DNA from: Coemansia sp. RSA 922
Lineage: Eukaryota; Kickxellomycota; Kickxellomycetes; Kickxellales; Kickxellaceae
Assembly (NCBI GenBank): GCA_027577415.1
Contig: JANBQS010000468.1
Coordinates: 1-17,248, forward strand
Reading direction: 5' to 3'
Length of the DNA stretch: 17,248 nt
The notes beneath the pieces are model-generated. The model had not been told where the DNA came from, made no database searches, and saw nothing but the letters and a program-made list of their open reading frames with translations. Position numbers and translations under genes: made by a program. Below, piece by piece: positions 1 through 8,500 of this stretch. Within the stretch, counting starts at the first letter, position 1, and every line of letters starts with the position of its first letter.

Positions 1-629
1 CAGCGCAGAATTCTTTTCTGGGGGAAAAAAACCTTTGCTCAAAGGGTTTTCCACTAATTGCAATTTGCAAAAGCCTTTATTCTTCCCATCCCACCCATAG
101 CCTCTCTTGAAGCAAAGTGACGTAGCAAACGGCTTTATAAAAGTGCTTTCTCATCCTCTCTCTCCCTTTCTGATCCACCTGCTTGAGACTGCAAAATAGA
201 TTGAAAAGCAATTGGCAAGGCAAGCTTGCCTACAAAGGCTTTCCTTGAGAGGCCTTTCTCAAAAACTGAACAATCCTCCTAAACCCCCCGCCAAGTGTTT
301 GATTGCCAAAAAGGTGAATTAGATGCTGTACTTACAGCCAATAGTACATTACACGTGTGGGCAGGACAAAGTCTGCTCGTTTTTGCTTGGCCAAATCTCT
401 GCTGCTCTGGAAGCATTGAGCATCTGTAAAAGCTGAGTGGCCCCCCTTCCATTTTGTTTTCACTCCTCACTACTTGCATCTCCATTACCATACTTTAGCT
501 TCTCTTATTTAAAGGAGGTGTTTTTTGGTAGCCTCCCACTTTTCTTCTTTCCAACTATTCTTTCTAAATTTTATTTACTCATCCAGTTAGGTCATTTTAA
601 ATTCTACACCCTTTTTGAATAATTTGACA
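1..629. other. CpG-poor left flank, no convincing gene
   Basis: I see no recognisable protein gene here. CpG is scarce: by eye about six in 600 bp (near 4, 121, 130, 289, 354 and 378). A TATA-like TATAAAA lies at 136-142, about 15 bp after a TGACGT motif, but no good reading frame follows it. Short inverted repeats occur at 218-231 (a perfect 14-bp palindrome centred on AAGCTT), 245-262 (6-bp arms, 6-bp loop) and 325-338 (GCTGTA/TACAGC). A CACGTG core sits at 352-357. The last 150 bp are pyrimidine-rich and could be the promoter of the ORF starting at 630. The reading frames present (minus 279-491, plus 437-622) have low-complexity or unrecognised translations. Confidence 0.5.
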
Positions 630-1016
630 ATGGTTAATGCAGATTGGCAAGAATGTGAGGACATTCACTATTATTATACTATTGTTGAGGGTGGTAATAG
701 TGAACTAGTTGGAAATCGCAGTAGAGAGTATCCGAATCATTGGCTTTTGAGTGCTGGTTGTAAGGAGCAAGCATTTGAAGCCATTGACAGGGTACTAGCT
801 GAGGAAAATCTTCAACCAAGAAGAGTGATTATTCAGGTTCCAAGCCTTGAATCAACTCGTCTAGCTGGTTCCATGGTATATGTCAGGGAAAGAACTGATA
901 CTGATGTTATGGAAGCCTATGCTCCACATATTGATAATATAGTCAAGCAGTTTAATAGGGAAAGTCATGATTTTGAAATCAACTATGACAACACCATTCT
1001 CAATCTAGATGGTTGA
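630..1016 (+). CDS. Small hypothetical protein, 128 aa
   Basis: This is an intact reading frame that I do not recognise. I chose the ATG at 630 because it has A at -3 and G at +4; the frame opens further upstream without another ATG, after a TAG at 588-590. The product is soluble and fairly acidic, with no signal peptide or membrane segment. Its middle (residues 63-73, around RRVIIQVPS) reads like a beta strand flanked by helices. Base use is unlike the large genes to the right: A/T-rich, only three CpG in about 400 bp, and arginine written mostly AGA/AGG instead of CGN. It may be a lineage-specific gene, a gene derived from a mobile element, or one exon of a longer gene. The function is unknown; I am fairly confident the frame is open but only moderately confident that it is expressed. 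Confidence 0.5.
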   Translation: MVNADWQECEDIHYYYTIVEGGNSELVGNRSREYPNHWLLSAGCKEQAFEAIDRVLAEENLQPRRVIIQVPSLESTRLAGSMVYVRERTDTDVMEAYAPHIDNIVKQFNRESHDFEINYDNTILNLDG

Positions 1017-1186
1017 CAACAGTGGTTCATCAGAGTAAGTTCTTTTTATTCATTTATTAGGACAACATGACTAGAAATAAATAAGTATATTTTTACACAA
1101 TAGAATATGTCTCCCGTTACGTCTATAAAAACACTTAGCGTAACACAGGAAATGTTGGCAGTTTAGCTCAAAAATTGTCTCGTTTT

Positions 1187-1258
1187 GGCTTTGTGGTCTA
1201 GAAGCATGATTCTCCGTTCGGGTCGGAGAGGTCCCGGGTGCAATTCCCGGCAGAGCCC
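1187..1258 (+). tRNA. tRNA-Pro (anticodon CGG), no intron
   Basis: The 72-nt sequence folds as a complete cloverleaf. The 7-bp acceptor stem is GGCTTTG/CAGAGCC with one G-T pair and C73. The D arm is of the eukaryotic proline type. The anticodon stem CTCCG/CGGAG encloses a TTCGGGT loop, placing CGG at 34-36, and the T stem is CCGGG/CCCGG. Two tertiary positions are unusual: by alignment with other eukaryotic proline tRNAs, position 18 is A instead of G and position 55 is G instead of T, while G19 and C56 are kept. The B box is therefore GGTGCAATTCC instead of the usual GGTTCRANTCC. A T-run follows 12 nt downstream. It is either a functional minor proline tRNA or one starting to decay. Confidence 0.9.
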
Positions 1259-1269
1259 CTTAAACGAAG

Positions 1270-1276
1270 TTTTTTT
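1270..1276 (+). terminator. RNA polymerase III T-run terminator of tRNA-Pro
   Basis: Seven consecutive T residues begin 12 nt after the discriminator base of tRNA-Pro. This is the usual distance and form of a Pol III terminator on the non-template strand. Confidence 0.8.
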
Positions 1277-1320
1277 AGCCTCTGGTTCCAACCCCACAGT
1301 AAACAAGGAAAATAAAGGTC

Positions 1321-1353
1321 GATAAGATCAGATAGCAATCACACACGTGTGTG
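1321..1353. promoter_or_regulatory. GATA motifs and palindromic CACGTG E-box upstream of ppg1-like gene
   Basis: A perfect 14-bp palindrome (CACACACGTGTGTG) occupies 1340-1353 with CACGTG at its centre, about 100 bp upstream of the ATG at 1454. CACGTG is the core bound by fungal bHLH proteins such as Cbf1 and Pho4. Two GATA motifs (GATAAG at 1321 and GATAG at 1331) lie just before it and suit fungal GATA factors. The DNA between 1354 and 1453 is A/T-rich with long T stretches, typical of a fungal core promoter or 5' leader. The binding proteins are inferred from motif alone. Confidence 0.45.
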
Positions 1354-1453
1354 GTGTGAGAAAAAAAAGAAAGAGTGAAGCAAACCTTTTCTGTTTCATT
1401 TTATTTATCTTCTTCAATTTTACTGTATTTTTTTATATTTTTGTTAATTCATT

Positions 1454-2389
1454 ATGTTGGACGTTGATAATTGCATAGAGAGATTGTATGAGGGCAAAAT
1501 ACTGAGCGAGTCCGAAGTAGAGCAAGTATGCTATTCGCTGCGTTTACTGCTAGCAGACGAAGCCAACGTAGTAGCCATTGACGCGCCAGTGACAGTAATT
1601 GGCGACGTACATGGGCAGTTCTTCGACCTGCTCGAGATATTCAGCATAGGCGGGCGATGCCCTGACACAAACTACCTATTCCTCGGCGACTACGTTGACC
1701 GCGGGCACCACAGCGTCGAGACAATCAGCCTACTGGCATGTCTGAAGCTGCGATACCCGCAAAGAATGCACCTTCTGCGAGGCAACCACGAGTCGCGCAA
1801 CATCACAAAGACGTATGGGTTCTACGCCGAGTGCATGCAAAAGTACCAGGGCTCGGCGGCTGTGTGGCGGGAATTCACCGATCTCTTCGACTACCTGACG
1901 CTGGCGGTGACCATTGACGGGAGTATTTTTTGCGTGCATGGCGGGCTGTCCCCCTCCATCCAGCACGTCGACCAACTGCGCGTGTTGGACCGGTTCGAGG
2001 AGATCCCGCACGAGGGCGCGCTGGCGGATATTTTGTGGTCGGATCCGGATGCCGAGATCAGGGCGTTTGGGAGGTCGCAGCGCGGAGCCGGGTACACGTT
2101 TGGCGGCGACGTCGTCGACCGGTTCCTGCAGCTCAACGGGCTGTCGCATATCCTGAGGGCGCACCAGCTGTGCATGGAGGGGTACCTGGTGCAGTTCAAC
2201 GACCGGCTGTCGACAGTGTGGTCGGCGCCCAACTACTGCTACCGCTGCGGCAACGTGGCCAGCCTGCTCAACGTCGACCCGTACCTGAAGCGCGACTTTA
2301 TTACGTTTGAGGCAGCGCCCGAGTCAGTGGCCATGGTCAGGCAGCAGCAGCCGCCGGCGCCAGCACCCGAGGCGATGTACTTTCTGTAG
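1454..2389 (+). CDS. ppg1: Ppg1-like type 2A serine/threonine protein phosphatase catalytic subunit
   Basis: This 311-aa protein removes phosphate from Ser/Thr residues with a two-metal centre. All PPP signatures are present: GDVHG (50-54), GDYVDRG (78-84), RGNHES (109-114), HGG (162-164) and SAPNYCYRCGN (257-267). The length is that of a bare catalytic subunit. It ends in Tyr-Phe-Leu, the tail whose leucine is carboxymethylated in PP2A-type enzymes. Segments such as CLKLRYP, the IPHEGALADILWSDP block and AHQLC resemble the Ppg1 branch more than Pph3/PP4 or PP2A; this subfamily assignment comes from memory of the family. In yeast, Ppg1 works with the Far/STRIPAK complex and counteracts mitophagy. 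The ATG at 1454 has A at -3 and opens directly onto the family's N-terminus. There is no intron, and G+C rises from the 5' to the 3' end. Confidence 0.9.
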   Translation: MLDVDNCIERLYEGKILSESEVEQVCYSLRLLLADEANVVAIDAPVTVIGDVHGQFFDLLEIFSIGGRCPDTNYLFLGDYVDRGHHSVETISLLACLKLRYPQRMHLLRGNHESRNITKTYGFYAECMQKYQGSAAVWREFTDLFDYLTLAVTIDGSIFCVHGGLSPSIQHVDQLRVLDRFEEIPHEGALADILWSDPDAEIRAFGRSQRGAGYTFGGDVVDRFLQLNGLSHILRAHQLCMEGYLVQFNDRLSTVWSAPNYCYRCGNVASLLNVDPYLKRDFITFEAAPESVAMVRQQQPPAPAPEAMYFL

Positions 2390-2437
2390 GATGTACTTTC
2401 TGTCGAGTGTACTTTTTGTAGAGGGTGCTTTCTCTAA
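2374..2437. repeat. 4 x 16-bp tandem repeat spanning two convergent stop codons
   Basis: There are four head-to-tail 16-bp units: 2374-2389 (gatgtactttctgtag), 2390-2405 (two differences, none before position 15), 2406-2421 and 2422-2437, with divergence rising to the right. Unit 1 encodes the Met-Tyr-Phe-Leu-stop end of the phosphatase. Unit 4 contains the stop codon of the cysA-like gene on the other strand (CTA at 2434-2436). The array thus fills the whole space between the two genes. It probably arose by repeated slippage or duplication of the phosphatase C-terminal codons. Confidence 0.85.
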
Positions 2438-3840
2438 TGCGTGTTTTCCAGATGACCCTTGATGGCAGCGCCGACGTTGACGACGTCGATGAGGAAGGTG
2501 TCGTGGCCGTATATGGCGTCCAGCTCGTAGTACGTGACGCGCGTGTTGCCGGCCTGGCGCAGAATGTCGGCGATTTCCTTTTGCTGGCGCACGGGGAACA
2601 GAATGTCCGACTGCACACCCAGCACCAGCGTCGGCTGCATGGCCGCCTTGACGCCTCGCACCAGGTCGGCCATGATCTCGTCGCCGGTCTCGACGCCCGA
2701 GTGGCCCTGGTCCGACGCCGGCTGCTCGCTGGCGTCCAAGCACACCGAGGTGCAGGCGCGCTGGTTGTCTGCGCGCTGCCTGTCGAGGCGCTGGGTGACC
2801 GAGTGGCTGATGTCGAACATGTCCATGGCCTTTGACACGTACAGCAGCGAGTTGGCGTCGTACTGCAGGCAGAACCGCTCGCTCTGGTGGTCGAGGTACG
2901 TTTCGATGAGAAAGTCCGGGCACAGCGCTGGCGGCTGGTCGGGCCTCTGCCGCCGCCGCCCGAACCGCAGCTCCCACTCGGGGCCTGACCGGTACGTGAC
3001 CGTGGCGATGGACCGCGCGAGCTTCATGCCGACGTGGGGCTGCACGCCGTCGTAGTAGTGGCCGCGGTTGAAGTTGGCGTCGGCCATCAGCGCCTGCCGC
3101 TGCGCGAACCGCAGCGCGATGGAGTATGGGTGCGACCGCGCGCACGCCGAGATCGTCACCAGCCGCCCGACGCGCTCCGAGTGCAGCGCCGCCGCGCACA
3201 GCGACTGCATGCCGCCCATGCTGGCCCCCACCGACGCGTGCAGCTTGGCAATGCCCAGGTGGTCGAGCAGGTGGAACTGCGCCCGCACCATGTCGTTGAT
3301 CGTCAGCAGCGGGAACGACGTTGCGTACCGCGCGCCCGACTCGTCGAACGACGAGGGCCCTGTCGACCCGTAGCAGCCGCCGATGACGTTGGTGCAGATC
3401 ACAAAGAACTTGTCCGTGTCGATGGCCAGCCCGGGCCCGATGAACTTCTCCCACCACCCGGCGCTCTTGTTCAGCTCGTGGCTGCGCGCGTGTGAGCTGC
3501 CTGACAGTCCGGTGTGGATCAGTATGGCGTTGCTCTTTTGCGCGTTCAGTTGGCCCCACGTCTCGTATGCGATACGCATCTGGGACAGCTGGCCGCCGTG
3601 GTCACAAGTGAACTGCGGGTGTGTGTACGTTTTGTAGCCTGTTACTATCTTGTCGTATGTGGGCTCGGGCCCTGACAGGAGGTCCCGTTGTCTGGTCTCG
3701 AGCTTGTCGATGCAGGGAAAGTCCATCGGCTGGTTATTGCGCCTGGCCGGCTGTGTGTGCAGCAGTAGCCCTTGGCTGAGCATGCGGGGCACTACTACGC
3801 GCTGGCGACGGAGGAGGAGGGAGAGAGAGGTACGCAGCAT
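2434..3840 (-). CDS. cysA: Mitochondrial serine O-acetyltransferase of the MetX/homoserine acetyltransferase fold (CysA/Cys2 type)
   Basis: This 468-aa alpha/beta-hydrolase-fold acyltransferase probably transfers acetyl from acetyl-CoA to L-serine, giving O-acetylserine for cysteine synthesis. The predicted triad is Ser207 in the GASMGG nucleophile elbow (205-210), Asp412 in SDILFP, and His446 in YGHD. Other family blocks are AYETWGQLN (91-99), [10 protein letters not shown] (109-118), [10 protein letters not shown] (128-137) and RSGPEWE (284-290). Those blocks, plus [13 protein letters not shown] (306-318), match Aspergillus CysA and fission yeast Cys2 as I remember them, not yeast Met2 homoserine acetyltransferase. 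The first 34 residues are rich in Arg, Leu and Ser without acids, like a mitochondrial presequence. Residues 350-390 are a low-conservation insert. The ATG has A at -3. It is convergent with the ppg1-like gene and divergent from the SLC41 gene. Homoserine acetylation remains an alternative. Confidence 0.88.
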   Translation of the reverse strand: MLRTSLSLLLRRQRVVVPRMLSQGLLLHTQPARRNNQPMDFPCIDKLETRQRDLLSGPEPTYDKIVTGYKTYTHPQFTCDHGGQLSQMRIAYETWGQLNAQKSNAILIHTGLSGSSHARSHELNKSAGWWEKFIGPGLAIDTDKFFVICTNVIGGCYGSTGPSSFDESGARYATSFPLLTINDMVRAQFHLLDHLGIAKLHASVGASMGGMQSLCAAALHSERVGRLVTISACARSHPYSIALRFAQRQALMADANFNRGHYYDGVQPHVGMKLARSIATVTYRSGPEWELRFGRRRQRPDQPPALCPDFLIETYLDHQSERFCLQYDANSLLYVSKAMDMFDISHSVTQRLDRQRADNQRACTSVCLDASEQPASDQGHSGVETGDEIMADLVRGVKAAMQPTLVLGVQSDILFPVRQQKEIADILRQAGNTRVTYYELDAIYGHDTFLIDVVNVGAAIKGHLENTH

Positions 3841-4130
3841 TTTTTTGAATAAAACAAAGTGTAGTTTGAAAAATGGAAAGACAAGATAGATGGAGCAAGA
3901 GGGAGTGGTTTCTTTTATACACGCGAAGAAAGATAAGAATCATGCATGCGCGGAGGATTTGTCGCCCAGATGAGCTAACCCCGCATCTTAATGATGCAAC
4001 TTTTTGTTGCGAGTCGCGGCTCAGAGAGTTGTCAATTATTGCCAAGCTATTGATCGACAAAAGAGTTTCAGGAACATGTTTCACCTATTTCTAAATAAGC
4101 TTTATATTATTATTTTTGTATTTATTCATA
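3841..4130. promoter_or_regulatory. Divergent promoter between cysA-like and SLC41-like genes
   Basis: This 290-bp space holds the 5' regions of both genes. A consensus TATAAAAG lies on the minus strand at 3912-3919, about 72 bp before the cysA start codon. The SLC41 side (4090-4130) is A/T-rich with no clear TATA. The centre contains two abutting short inverted repeats, listed separately, and the palindrome-like ATGCATGC near 3942-3949. No CACGTG sulfur-regulation site is present. Confidence 0.6.
3983..4010. repeat. Two abutting hairpin-forming inverted repeats
   Basis: GCATC (3983-3987) pairs with GATGC (3993-3997). GCAAC (3996-4000) pairs with GTTGC (4006-4010). The two repeats share the GC dinucleotide at 3996-3997, and each has a 5-nt loop, so they form mutually exclusive or stacked hairpins. 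They lie in the middle of the divergent promoter. They could be a protein-binding site for a dimer or a chance arrangement. Confidence 0.4.
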
Positions 4131-5489
4131 ATGACTCTACGTACTTCAATCGACAATCTCACAGCAACTCTAGAATGGGCTTCACTTCCTCGTACAGATT
4201 CCGAGCACAGCTCTTCACGAAACTCCTCCGCATCAGCCATTAGTCTAACCTCACTGGACCACACACCCACGGTACACATACACAGGACACCGCGACAAGT
4301 TCTAACCGAGTTAACAATCGAAGTACTACCAGCACTCCTAATATCAGTATTAGGATCGATATTCGCCGGTTACATACTAGGAAGTATAAAGAATAGACCG
4401 GCGTTTGACCAAGTACCGGCGTTATTTATAATGGTTCCTATTCTTTTGAACCTTAAAAGTAACATTGAACTGAATATGTCTACGAGACTCTCGACACAGG
4501 CCAATTTGGGCACGTTTGATCATAGGAGGGAGGGGATGGCCGTTATGCGGTCTAATATGGAGTTGTTGTTGTTGCAGAGTACTATTATTGGCGCATGCGT
4601 CGGCATTATTTCCTCGGTCTTGGCACTTATCCCCTCGGGCGGTCCTAATTTAGCATTTTTGGAATTCTGCCAACAGTCCGCACTCCTACTAGCTTCCGGT
4701 CTCGCCTGCGCGTTATTGGGTAGTGCTATTATCGGCGTACTTATTAGCGTCACTGTGTCCGTCTCGCACAAGTTCGGTATTGATCCCGACAATATCGGTA
4801 CGCCTATAGCGAGTAGTTTCGGAGACATGTCTACATTGTTTATACTCTCGTTGATAACCAGTCTGCTTATAACGCAGATTCAGACGCTGTGGCCCTGTCT
4901 CGTAGTCGTACTTTCTCTGGCACTTACTGTATTCCTATTCCACATAGTCCGGAGGAACGAACACATGGCGCACCATATAACTGAGGGCTGGTTACCTTTG
5001 GTTTATGCAGCGGTTACGTCGAGTATTGCTGGTATTATAGTAGAAAAATACGCGGATCGGTTTCCCGGTATGCCAGCATTAGTACCGGTGATGAACGGCA
5101 TTGGCGGTAATATCGGTACTGTATTTGCTTCTCGTCTGTCTACTAGCCTACATAAAGCGTCGAAGAGAGATATTGCTGGTGGTGGATCGGCTAAAGAGCA
5201 TAATCTTGTTATGTTTATACTCTTGCTTATCAATATCCCCGTACAACTGGGATTCCTCGCTATGCACAGATTCGTGGATACATCGCTTCACGTCACCTTG
5301 TGGTTCGTCCTAGTCTATGTTGTGGCCACTGTCATCCATGGCCTCGCAATGCTCGTATTGGGTCGTCTAGCCTGCACAATACTTTGGTCCAAGGGATATG
5401 ACCCTGACGATTACGTTAATCCGTTTATTACTGGAACCGGCGATATGTTGGGTACAGTACTATTAGCACTTGTATTTCTTTTGGTTTAA
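4131..5489 (+). CDS. SLC41/MgtE-family divalent cation (Mg2+) transporter
   Basis: This 452-aa membrane protein is expected to move Mg2+ or other divalent cations. It has the two tandem MgtE-type repeats of eukaryotic SLC41 carriers. Repeat 1 carries VPILLNLKSNIE (102-113), STRLSTQANLG (117-127) and GIDPDNIGTPIASSFGD (216-232). Repeat 2 carries VPVMNGIGGNIG (318-329), ASRLSTSLH (333-341) and GYDPDDYVNPFITGTGD (422-438). The conserved acids and the PDN/PDD turns are those of the family's pore region. About ten hydrophobic spans follow a Ser/Thr-rich cytosolic tail of roughly 60 residues. Bacterial MgtE N and CBS domains are absent, as is normal for SLC41. The ATG at 4131 has A at -3. The codon choice is clearly less G+C-rich than in the neighbouring cysA gene. 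Confidence 0.93.
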   Translation: MTLRTSIDNLTATLEWASLPRTDSEHSSSRNSSASAISLTSLDHTPTVHIHRTPRQVLTELTIEVLPALLISVLGSIFAGYILGSIKNRPAFDQVPALFIMVPILLNLKSNIELNMSTRLSTQANLGTFDHRREGMAVMRSNMELLLLQSTIIGACVGIISSVLALIPSGGPNLAFLEFCQQSALLLASGLACALLGSAIIGVLISVTVSVSHKFGIDPDNIGTPIASSFGDMSTLFILSLITSLLITQIQTLWPCLVVVLSLALTVFLFHIVRRNEHMAHHITEGWLPLVYAAVTSSIAGIIVEKYADRFPGMPALVPVMNGIGGNIGTVFASRLSTSLHKASKRDIAGGGSAKEHNLVMFILLLINIPVQLGFLAMHRFVDTSLHVTLWFVLVYVVATVIHGLAMLVLGRLACTILWSKGYDPDDYVNPFITGTGDMLGTVLLALVFLLV

Positions 5490-5550
5490 AAAATATATTA
5501 ATTAAATAATTTTTAAAATACAAAAAAAAAAACACAAAAAGAGAATATTA
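5490..5550. terminator. Shared A/T-rich 3' region between convergent SLC41 and remodeler genes
   Basis: Sixty-one nearly pure A/T bases separate the two stop codons. They include TTAATTAA and an A-run of 11 (T-run on the other strand), with AATAAT- and AAAATA-like elements readable in both directions. This fits a bidirectional cleavage and polyadenylation region. No single canonical AATAAA is visible. Confidence 0.5.
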
Positions 5551-8500
5551 TTATCCATGTTGGTTGTTTAGTGCCTTTCTCATAAAGTCGTCGATAACTG
5601 TCAGCATCATACCCTTAAAATTTGGCGGTAACTTTGCATCCTCATCCACTGCCAAGCGTCGCCGATTCAAGTACCCCACATTCCTAGCAAACGGACAACG
5701 GGCCGGTGAGTGTACAGGGTCCTCACAGATCACACAAGCCATATCAGTAGTCGGCAAATGCGCGTTCAAACGCTCCAAATACATGGGCGGCCTAACCATG
5801 ACAGGATACTGCCAAAACGCATTCCCAACTGGCCCCATTTGACGGCTATATGTATCCACCAGCGTCGGCTGCTCAGAATAAGAAGAGGAGGGAGAGGAAG
5901 GCTCACGAGTCCCAGTAATCGGCGTAATGAGCTGCGTCATAGTCGGTGAATGGAAATATTGCTGCTGTTGTTGTTGGCCAAATCCCCGTGCAAGCATAGC
6001 AAGTTGCTGCTGCTGCTGTAGTAACTGCATCCGCCATTGCATATCCGCCCGAGTCCGCATTTGCTGCTCGCTAGACAAATCACCCAGCTGCTGTTGCATA
6101 TTTGCCGAAACTTGTTGCCCCGCTGACAGAGGCATAGGCTGATTCATAGCAAGGTACCCTTGCGCCAGATCCATCGCCAGATCCCCATAGCTCGGCCGAG
6201 CTCGTACAACAGGCGGCGGCGGCGGCTGTCGAGCCCGTATAATGGGTGGCGGCTGAGAAGGCTGCGGTCCCCGCATATTCGCCATATACGGAGTTGCACC
6301 AGCTGTTAGCGGGCTAATAGCCATATTCGGGTCGGTTGTAGTGAGATGCAGTTGAGTTTCGCTGAACGAAGTTCCAAGCATCCGCGGTTGTTGATACGCC
6401 CGCTGAGGTTGCCACTGTTGTTGACGTGGAGGCGAGCCAACAGGCGATGAAGTGATGCTGATAGTCTGTCCAGAATATGGCGCACTCATAGGCATTTGTT
6501 GTGGCTGCTGCGTGGACTGTAAAGGTAGTGGCGAGGATGACTGCACAAGGCCAAGAATATTCGGCGTCAAACTGCTTCGACGAGAATCGGAAATCCCACT
6601 ACCACTACCGCCGCCAGAGAAATCGGGCACCAGCAAAGGCTGAGGTGCCGACACGGGAGGAGCAGAGAGCGTCGGCATAGCCACTTGCTGCGGAGGACTT
6701 TGACGCATATCATACGACACCATGGCTGCTAGCGTAGCTGCAGTCAGAGTCTGCTGAGAGTTAGCCGCCGGGGTCGAGGGCAGACTAGGCGTGCTGCTAC
6801 GCGCCTCTACGCCAGCGCGAGAAGGAACAGACGCCATATTTGGCTTCGCAGGCAGGTTGGATTTCACCGCACGCAGAGGCGGTGCCTGTTGGCGCTGTGG
6901 TAATACAGCTGAAGGAGCCACCATCGCGAGTGATGCCTGGGCAGCGTCAGATCCAGTCCCAATAAAAGTCGACGACGGCAAACTGGGCACTGTGATATTC
7001 ACCAAATTGACTTGCAGGGGCGCAGTATTCGGTATCGCAGCAACAGCAGGAGGAGTCTTTGCATGTACCGTGCTAGCTCCAACACTTGGGACAGACGGAG
7101 GCCGAGATACCACCGTTAGCTGCGCGGGCTCAACTAGAGGCGACACCGTAGTCGACGACAGGGCACTGGTATCCAAGTTGTCAGCCAAAGGGGTATCGAC
7201 AGTCGTAGGAACAACAAGAACGTTCTGGGTATCGCGGGTATAAGCTTTCACACGCAAAAGCAGCTCTTGGAGCGTACTAGTAATCTCCAATTCCTCAGAG
7301 TTAGGATCCGCCTGAATCTCAGCCAACCGACGCACCATCGGCAATAACCCATGGAGCTGAGGCCTCGCACTCACGGCCTTTAACAACTCTCGCAGATTGA
7401 TAGTACGCGCATCGCAGATTGCCGCCATCAGCGCCTCCTTAGTCTTGAGGGCTGGCTCTTCGCCACTATCGCAAGCTGCCGCTATAAGCAATCGCGCCTG
7501 AGAGAGCTTGCCCGCAGCTATACGGATCCCATGAACGCCCGGGGCATAGTCGAATTGGCCGTCAATAGGCACCACCGAGTCGGAACACATCTCAGCTGGC
7601 GCAACGTCGACAATCGCAGGCTCAGGCACTCCTACGATCTCCTCGACGATTGGCTCGGGAGCTATAATCTCCTCATTGAGCGAAATTTCCGAGTCATCAT
7701 CAACGTCCATCGAGAACAGCGTCTCCACAGCTTCAACACTTTGGGCTGCTGCTGCCGCCGCCGCCGCTGCTACAGTAGTAGTGTCAACGTCAGCTGGAGC
7801 CAACGCCCTCAGCTCGGCAATGCGCCGATCGATAAGAAGCCCGTGTGTGGCAAACAGCCTCGCATTCGTAACCATTTGCAGCAGCTTCGGAGGCAGCGGT
7901 CCTCTCGCACGCGGGTTCATACAAGCATGTCCAAGCTCACGCATGCGCAGGCACATAGTCCTTAGATTAGACCTTGCCACCAGCAGCGCCGACAAGTGCT
8001 CTGGTCCCAATGCAGCAACATCTGTTGGTAGATAGAAGCCCCGACCACGCAAATCGGCCAAAATGCCCGTATACAGGAGACCGTCGAGTTCGAGTGGGCC
8101 AAACCTAGTGTCGCCCACCGGCTTACACCGACCGACATTATCGCTAACATCCACCGCCAACTCGCCACACACACGAGTGTTATCACAGAGCGAGGAATAT
8201 TCACGAGTATAATAGTTATAGTGATTGGCACGACGACCAGCCTCGGCGACAATGCCATTGAGTCTCTCTTCCTCCCTACGACGCCTCTCGACCCTGATGT
8301 CATGACGGTAACTCCCAGCCGAGCACACATAGGAGCGATACGTGCTAATATTGTGGTCATTGACACTCGGACCGCGGGGATCGCCCAGCACAAACCAGAT
8401 GTACTGGAACGAGTACCAAGAGACAAAGTCGTGGAAGAACGGATGCGCCCAGTAGCCCTGTATACTCTTAATCTTAGCCACGCCATAAAAAAGCTGCGGG

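Noticed and set aside
437..622. A 61-codon plus-strand frame before the small ORF
   Set aside because: The translation is Phe/Leu/Pro/Ser-rich from a pyrimidine-rich tract and is better read as promoter or leader.
1035..1060. GTAAGT...TAG resembling a short intron after the small ORF
   Set aside because: It would be only 26 nt, lies beyond the stop codon at 1014-1016, and joins no useful reading frame.
2324..3559. A 411-codon minus-strand open frame
   Set aside because: It overlaps the cysA-like gene in another frame, is dominated by Arg, Ala, Gly and Pro, and lacks motifs. The overlapping frame has a complete catalytic triad.
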